DNA of 64,000 bases, from contig JAGFNQ010010092.1 of assembly GCA_024364735.1 (NCBI GenBank), forward strand, positions 38,267 to 102,266, read 5' to 3'. This document shows, piece by piece, positions 57,967-64,000 of this stretch (position 1 is the stretch's first letter; each line of letters opens with the position of its first letter). The notes under the pieces were generated by a model that was not told the DNA's origin, searched no databases, and was given only the letters and a program-made list of their open reading frames with translations. The DNA comes from Boesenbergia rotunda (Eukaryota > Streptophyta > Magnoliopsida > Zingiberales > Zingiberaceae). The position numbers were made by a program, and so were the translations under genes.

Positions 57967-60304
57967 TGTGACGCCCGCCCTTATATCTACTCTCGGGGCG
58001 GGGTCACGTACTATCATTCGTATAAATTTTTTTTTTTTTAAAGTACTAATAACAAAGTACTAAGCATGCTTGTTCAAAACTAACCTATAACATGATAGGT
58101 TCAACTCATAATAAAATCACGTATATGAGTAATCCAAGTGTAACATTCATTACTAAAGAAATGTTAACATAATCATAATATTGTAGATATGAAGATCTTT
58201 ATTTCCCGAGCCACCACCCCACACATCTTCAGCCCTCCTGCCTCTTCCTTTAGTTTAAGTGTCCCTTACCCTGATCTGCAGCATAAGACAACACATAAAC
58301 TAGTAAGCACAAATGCTTAGTAAGGATCTTGTCCTACTCGCAAAATCGGATATCATAGAAAGATAAGAGAATAAATCACATTCAAGCATGGTAAGTGTTT
58401 AAGCATGTTAAACATCTAAGCATATTAACTTCATAGGAAGGTTTCTTTGAAAACATATAAACATAATACTTGAACATAGCATAATCATTAGGGCCCGGCT
58501 TGTACTTCATGTTTTGCGCGCGCCCCTGAATAGGAACGAGGTAGCTAATCCCGAACCACTAGGGTTTACTAGGCCTTCTCAAAAGTCCTTCAGCCTAGTA
58601 TCATAATCATTTGACTCGCTTTAAGAGTCTATAGTACAAGCCATTACAAAATAAAATAATTATCATGTTCTTCATTTTCATAAAGTATGCTCTTAGTCCC
58701 AACCTTCTAGAGAAGCATTCTTTAGGCCCTAAGCCTTCTTTGTTCATGCCCTACAAGGCTCATTCTTATGCATATGTATGCATCCATAATCATGATAACT
58801 AGCCTAGTATAAAGCATGCATTTCATAAGGGTACCCCATGGGCTATAATGCATGCTCATACATAGATCTCCATAATCATGATAACTAGCCTAGTATAAAG
58901 CATGCATTTCATAAGGGTGCCCCATGGGCTATAATGCATGCTCATACATAGATCATAATTCAACCCCTTAAACATATCTTATATATGACAAGGTTGATCA
59001 CATAAATCATATTCATATCATAGGAAGTGGTAGCATGCTTCATGGGTAAATCAAATGGTTCCTAACCCTAAAACTAGGGTCTTGGCCGAAACTCAAGGCT
59101 AGGGAGAGTTCCATTTTTCCTAATCCAACATTCCATTTAAACATCATTTGCATATACATATCATCATCCCAAACATAAGCATATCTCCTAGGGTACATCT
59201 CATACAATCATCACATATATAGGCATATGATCTTACTAAACACAATCATAATCTCATAGGGTAAGTTGTCCTTCCAACCTCATATTTCATGCCTTGGCCA
59301 AATGTTACATGCTAAGGAATCCAATCAAACATTTTCTTTCAATATCACATGCATATACATCTCATATCATTTTACATAAGCATATCACATAAAATAATTT
59401 AACCTTCACAAACCCTAAGGTTTCATGCCTTGGCCGAATGGTGTAGGGTAGGGAAACTAGGGTTTTGAAATTAAACCTTCACACAAGCATTTATTCAAAC
59501 ATCTTGTCTACACTACTAGACATGGACACATCCTAGGATAGCAAACAACCCAAAAACCCTAGCATATTCTCCTTTGGCCGAAACTTGTAGGGTAGAGTAG
59601 GCTAGGTTTTTGACATCCAATCTTCACACAAACATTTACACAAACACTTTATCTACAATACTAATCATGGACATATCATAGGATAGCATGCAACCCAAAA
59701 GCCTAACCCTTCCTCCTCTTGGCCGAAAGTTGTAGGGTGGCTAACCCTACTTTTTGTTATCACAACATGAAGGAAACCAACATATATTCATACCCTAAGT
59801 TCATAGGGATCTCCTCATGCAATAAGAAGTAACCAAGGCCTATTAAATGGAGGTGGCCGAAAGTTTCATAAAGGAGGAAGGTTTCCTTTCAAAAACAACA
59901 ATAAGAAGAAGCATACAAATCAAGCAATAACGATTACGCTGCAGGCGAGGGGATACTTACATCCTTTCGCTTGAGATTCTACTTCTTTAAGTCCCTTAGG
60001 GTACCCTTGGTTGAAGGAGAAGTGAAGGTTCCTCTTACTCTTTCTTCTCTAGACTCCTTGGCCCTAATAGAGGGCAAGAGCCTTCTTCCTTCCAATCCCC
60101 TAGGGTTAGAACCCTAGGGAGCACTTTTTGAAAAATGGAAAAGAGGAGAGGAGAAGAAGGAATTTCGGTGGGGAAGAGAAAGGAAGAAGAAGAGGAAGTT
60201 ACTCACACCTCTTCCCTCTCTTATTTATACTTTTCTCATGAAAAGACATGTCTCTTCACTATTACACGCTTAACAAGCATGTTTCTTATTCTCTCAACAA
60301 GTTG
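57967..60304 (-). mobile_element. Tekay-like LTR fragment b
   Basis: A second copy, longer than fragment a. It has an 86-bp tandem duplication (58784-58869 and 58870-58955) that fragment a lacks, and extends about 240 bp further, past CATGTCTCTTC, before meeting the same AATTGGTATTCAGG junction. TACCAACT, the tail of a primer site, precedes it. Confidence 0.7.
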
Positions 60305-60332
60305 AATTGGTATTCAGGATTCACAAAGTTAT

Positions 60333-60678
60333 TGTAACGACCCGGCCCATTTGGCGGCCTCGACCGTCGACCGTCGACCGTGCCGTTACCAATACTAGGT
60401 CTTCCCACTCCTGGGCGTGGATTTTTGCCTTCCCAGGATTCGAACTCTAGACCCAGACTTAAATCTAGTTCTTTGTGAATCCTGAATACCAATTGAGCTA
60501 GCTCAATTGGTATTCAGGATTCACAAAGAACTAGATTTAAGCCTGGGTCTAGAGTTCGAATCCTGGGAAGGCAAAAATCCACGCCCAAGAGTGGGAAGAC
60601 CTAGTATTGGTAACGACACGGTCGACGGTCGACGGTCGAGACCGCCAAATGGGCCGCCAAATGGGCCGGGTCGTTACA
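60333..60678. repeat. Palindromic fold-back arm 2 with tRNA-like boxes
   Basis: Arms 60333-60499 and 60500-60678 mirror each other and nearly equal arm 1, including the 12-nt duplication and the A/B boxes. Confidence 0.88.
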
Positions 60679-60923
60679 ACTACTAGATTCTCCATGAACA
60701 CGACGAAAACCGAGAGAGTAATCAAATCGAAAGACTCACCACCAAGGTTGGCCGAAGAGGAAGATCATCGCAAGGAAGAACTTCATCGCCTTGATGCTTC
60801 TCCTTGTGCTCACGGCAAGAAGAAAGAAGGAAGGCCTATGGCCGGCCAAGAGAGAGGGAGAGAAGAAGAGGAGAGAGCCCAAGCAATTCTTGGATGGATC
60901 CTCTTCCATGGCACCCCTTGGGT

Positions 60924-60934
60924 CCTTTATATAG
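60924..60934 (-). promoter_or_regulatory. Angela LTR TATA box
   Basis: CTATATAAAGG on the minus strand, in the LTR part right of the fold-back composite. Upstream is a purine-rich tract on the plus strand (60838-60876). Confidence 0.5.
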
Positions 60935-61165
60935 GGAGAGGTTTCTTAATTCCCAAGAAAACCTCTCCTTGATTATGAAACAATTTCTCAATCAATCCAT
61001 AATCAAGGCTCTCATGATCATGCTTCTTCTTCTTGATTATGGAATAATTTCTCAATCAATCCATAATCAAGGCTCTCTTTCTTTTGGGATGATTATATAA
61101 AATTTATAAAACAAACCAACCATTGGTTCATTATAAAAATTTATATATATAAAATTTATATAACC

Positions 61166-61204
61166 TTTTATAAAATAAACCAACCTTTGGTTTATTTTAT
61201 AAAA
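61166..61204. other. Perfect 18-bp hairpin in Angela LTR
   Basis: TTTTATAAAATAAACCAA (61166-61183) and its exact reverse complement (61187-61204) with a 3-nt loop. Confidence 0.9.
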
Positions 61205-62511
61205 CAAACCAAAATAGCCTTATCCTCTTATGGTGGTGGCCGGCCATGACAATAAGAGAGGAGGCCCCCTTCCTTGGCCGGCCCATCTAACCCCAATTGG
61301 ATCAAATCCCTTAATGAATTAAACTTATTTAATTCACCCATTAAGTCTTTAAAAGACTTAGCCATTCTATGCTTCCGATGCGTCTGAAATAAATTTAGTT
61401 TTGACTATTGTTTGGACTTACCAAAAATAGTCTATCTAGATTGGAAAATCTAATTCTCAACTCATTTTAAATCCTTCGAATTACTCGTTATGCGTGTGAC
61501 CAAATAGGCTTTCAATTTATGTTGGTCGTCGATAATTAACTAATTAATTATAAAACGATCATGAGTGGCACCTAGTAGTACATCATGATCCCCAATTAAT
61601 TGAAAGATCAACGGTTGACCTTAGAAATGATTCTAAAACCCTTCAGCAGCTATAATGAATCGTGCCCCATTCCCTTCACCATCTTATACCTACTTGGTTC
61701 AGGACATGGTCTATGTGTGTCAGTCCCCACTGACTACGTCACACCTAGCCCAAGTAACGTTTCCTCATCCTATGGATTCTAATTACTCTCATGTATTTAA
61801 GAGATTCATACTCTGAACATGTCATGCTCTGGCCAGAGGCTTCGAGTAACAATCCGACGATAGGCCTCGGGTATACATCTCCTCGCAAGGAGTGGTGAAT
61901 CCTTTGTAGGCTGTTCAAACATCTTCGGGCACTTCGGCTTATACCCAATCATCCTGGGTCCACACCTCCTTGGAGATGCTTGCTTAAGGTGTCAAAGTAT
62001 AAGTCTCCATGACCAAGATGACTTGAACACCACAAGTCAAAGGAACATCGCACTTAAGCTGCAGTAAGAACTTCACTGACATATCTATATGTAGACTACC
62101 ATATGAAGTTTTACAGCCAGTCACTTCAATGAACTAGTTCCCTTAACTAGCATTCATGTTTATCTCCGGACATCTCAATGTCACCAGCTAGTGAGAATCA
62201 GCTGATTAGAGAATAACCCATGCTAGTCTCAACAGAATTGATAGTGTCCGTATTTATCAATTCATCGACTAGGGTCAATTTCAATACTTCACAATTGCAC
62301 ATGTAGAGATAATCACTAGTTGTGAATTCATCACAAATTCTCTCATGCTGTGAATTGTATTGCGGACATTCAGTAAATGAGCTTAAGATCTTAATCAAAT
62401 AATCATGTACACTCAAATAGTGAATATTCATTTATTAAAATGAATGATTACAATCATGAGGCGATTGCCTTAGGACACTTCTCTCATGTCATTAACAAAC
62501 TCTCACTATGA

Positions 62512-64000
62512 CTAATGCCAATCGCTACTGTACCCAATACCACAGGCTCTAACATGACCCTCAAACTTACTTTGAGGCAAGGCCTTAGTTAAAGGATCCG
62601 CTAAATTCCTTTCAGTGGGAATTTTCTCAATTTGTATATCATTCCTACTTATAATCTCTCTGGTCAGATGATAGCGGCGAAGCACATGTTTGGATCGCTG
62701 ATGAGACCTTGGTTCCTTTGCTTGTGCAATAGCTCCATTGTTGTCGCAGTAAACCGGTATTTCTTCATCAATGGTTTGAACCACACCAAGTTCTGAGACA
62801 AACTTCTTGATCCAGACTGCTTCCTTTGCTGCTTCCAAAGCTGCAATATATTCCGCTTCCGTGGTAGAATCCGCTACGGTGTCTTGCTTGGAACTTTTCC
62901 AGCTTACTGCACCTCCATTCAAAATAAATACGTATCAGGACTGAGATTTGGAGTCATCCTTATCTGTCTGGAAACTGGCATCTGTATATCCACCTATTAT
63001 CATATCACCTTCTCCATATATTAGGAACACATCCTGAGTTCTTCTTAAGTACTTGAGGATTGTCTTGACAGCCGCCCAATGATCCATTCCTGGATCAGAC
63101 TGGTATCTGCTTATGACGCTCAGAGCATATGATACATCGGGCCTAGTACATAATATAGCATACATGATAGATCTTATCACGGATGCATAAGGAATATTAT
63201 TCATGCAAATCCTCTCGTCTTCTATGCGCGGACACATAGACTTTGAAAGGTTGATCCCATGCCGATCGGAAGGTAACCTTTCTTGGATTCCGACATGCTA
63301 AACCTTTCTAGCACTCGGTTTATATATGTAGACTGCGAAAGACCAAGCAACCGTTTTGATCTATCTCTATAGATTCTAATCCCAAGGATATAGGTTACTT
63401 CTCCCAGGTCTATCATGGAGAAAGTTTTGGACAACCAAATTTTAACTGACTGTAAGACTAATATATCGTTTCCTATAAGTAAAATGTCATCGACATATAA
63501 CACTAGGAATATGACTGCACCCCCACTAACCTTCTTGTATACACAAGGTTCGTCAGGATTTTGTGAGAAATCAAACTCTTTGATTGTCTCATCAAAACGG
63601 ATGTTCCAGCTCCTGGATGCTTTCTTTAGTCCATATATGGATCATCGAAGCTTGCATACTTTGGTTTTATTAACCGATGTGAAACCTTCAAGTTGTATCA
63701 TGTATACATCCTCAAGCAGGTTTCCATTAAGGAAAGTTATTTTCACATCCATTTGTCATATCTCATAATCATAATGAGCTGCTATGGCCAGGAGCAACCG
63801 AATGGATTTGAGCATAGCTACTGGCGAATAGGTTTTGTCATAATCGATTCCTTGTTTTTGACGATATCCTTTTGACACTAATCTAGCCTTAAAGGTAACA
63901 ACATTACCTTCCATATCGGTTTTCTTCTTGAAAACCCACTTGCACCCTATGGGCTTAATCCCTTCAGGCGGGTTAACCAAGTCCCATACTTGATTTTCGT
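62512..64000 (-). pseudogene. pol: Angela-like RT and RNase H, partial
   Basis: From the window edge: KPIGCKWVFKKKTDMEGNVV, YRQKQGIDYDKTYSPVAMLK, then a stop (63756) in the EIWQMDVK region, the catalytic YVDDILLIGND (63470-63500), YILGIRIYRDRSKRLLGLSQ, a frameshift near 63230, CTRPDVSYALSVISRYQSDP, a TGA at 62935-62937 in the SQSGYVF region, and RNase H GAVSWKSSKQDTVADSTTEA ending at 62512. The arrangement is that of Angela/BARE copia polyproteins. At least two stops and one frameshift make it non-functional. A polypurine-like AGTGAGAGTT precedes the LTR at 62498. Confidence 0.88.

Larger units (their letters stand above)
55753..60678. mobile_element. Fold-back composite insertion
   Basis: TGTAACGACC at 55753 and GGGTCGTTACA at 60678 are flanked by ACTAC (55748-55752 and 60679-60683). 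Inside are a near-perfect palindrome (55753-56100), a Tekay-like LTR fragment (56104-57889), a short arm-like link (57890-57966), a second LTR fragment (57967-60304), another link and a second palindrome (60333-60678). A 7-bp reading of the duplication (AACTACT) fits equally well. Confidence 0.75.
55439..64000 (-). mobile_element. Angela-like copia element, running off the window
   Basis: The 3' LTR (plus view) starts TGTTGGGACC at 55439 and ends TTAACA at 62497, with the fold-back composite (55753-60678) inside it. The polyprotein follows from 62512 to the window edge in the minus orientation. RT and RNase H blocks match the Angela/BARE type of copia. Its LTR is also present at 1-998. Confidence 0.82.

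Noticed and set aside
60607..61100. Open frames crossing the right end of the fold-back composite into the Angela LTR
   Set aside because: They cross an insertion boundary and encode no recognisable domain, so they are accidental.

Overview
The window is a stack of nested LTR retrotransposons from a plant nuclear genome. I see no host gene, rRNA, functional tRNA gene, CRISPR array or bacterial feature. The lineages (Sirevirus-like and Angela-like Ty1/copia, Tekay-type chromovirus and Athila-type Ty3/gypsy) point to a flowering plant with a large, repeat-rich genome. A monocot is my guess, but nothing in the window proves it. A single N at 27578 sits at the junction of a near-identical duplication, so part of the Sir-2 region may be an assembly artefact. 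Element names below (Sir-2, Tek-1 and so on) are labels used only here.

Layout, left to right. 1-998 is an Angela-type copia LTR, nearly identical to 61503-62497. 999-7748 is Tek-1, a minus-strand Tekay chromovirus with decayed gag-pol and only its 5' LTR. 7749 to about 10964 is Ath-1, the plus-strand 5' part of an Athila element (LTR end, tRNA-Asp-type primer site, gag-protease riddled with stops). About 10965-20055 holds two tandem minus-strand copies (gagS-A, gagS-B) of a gag-only, Sirevirus-related element joined by a shrunken LTR. 20056-20579 is an unassigned LTR-like remnant. 20580-21988 is Sir-1, an old copia U5 plus gag.

From 21989 a deep nest begins. Sir-3 (minus copia, 21989-54178) interrupts the Sir-1 gag. 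Its 3' LTR is split by Sir-2 (plus copia, 22681-42502, duplication CCCGA) and by Ath-2 (minus non-autonomous Athila derivative, 42737-51302, duplication GTCCT). The 3' LTR of Sir-2 is itself split by Tek-2 (minus Tekay, 32491-41703, duplication CTGCA). The reverse transcriptase of Sir-3 is cut at 54179 by another copia LTR (Cop-4). That LTR is cut at 55439 by an Angela-like element (55439 to the window edge), and the Angela LTR is cut by a composite fold-back insertion (55753-60678, duplication ACTAC). The two deepest chains are Sir-1 > Sir-3 > Sir-2 > Tek-2 and Sir-1 > Sir-3 > Cop-4 > Angela > fold-back composite.

Nothing here looks like a functional multi-gene system. The protein domains are the usual retroelement set: gag capsid and zinc knuckles package RNA, protease processes the polyprotein, reverse transcriptase/RNase H copies RNA from a tRNA primer, and integrase (plus a chromodomain in Tekay) inserts the copy. 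Almost all frames carry stops or frameshifts; the main exceptions are a 415-codon RT-RNase H frame in Sir-3 and the long Ath-2 frame. The most unusual signals are non-coding: an array of about 50-nt hairpins with paired base changes in the gag-only elements, the fold-back composite whose arms carry tRNA-like A and B boxes, a conserved stem-loop shared by the Sirevirus relatives, and an 81-bp coding tandem repeat in Ath-2.
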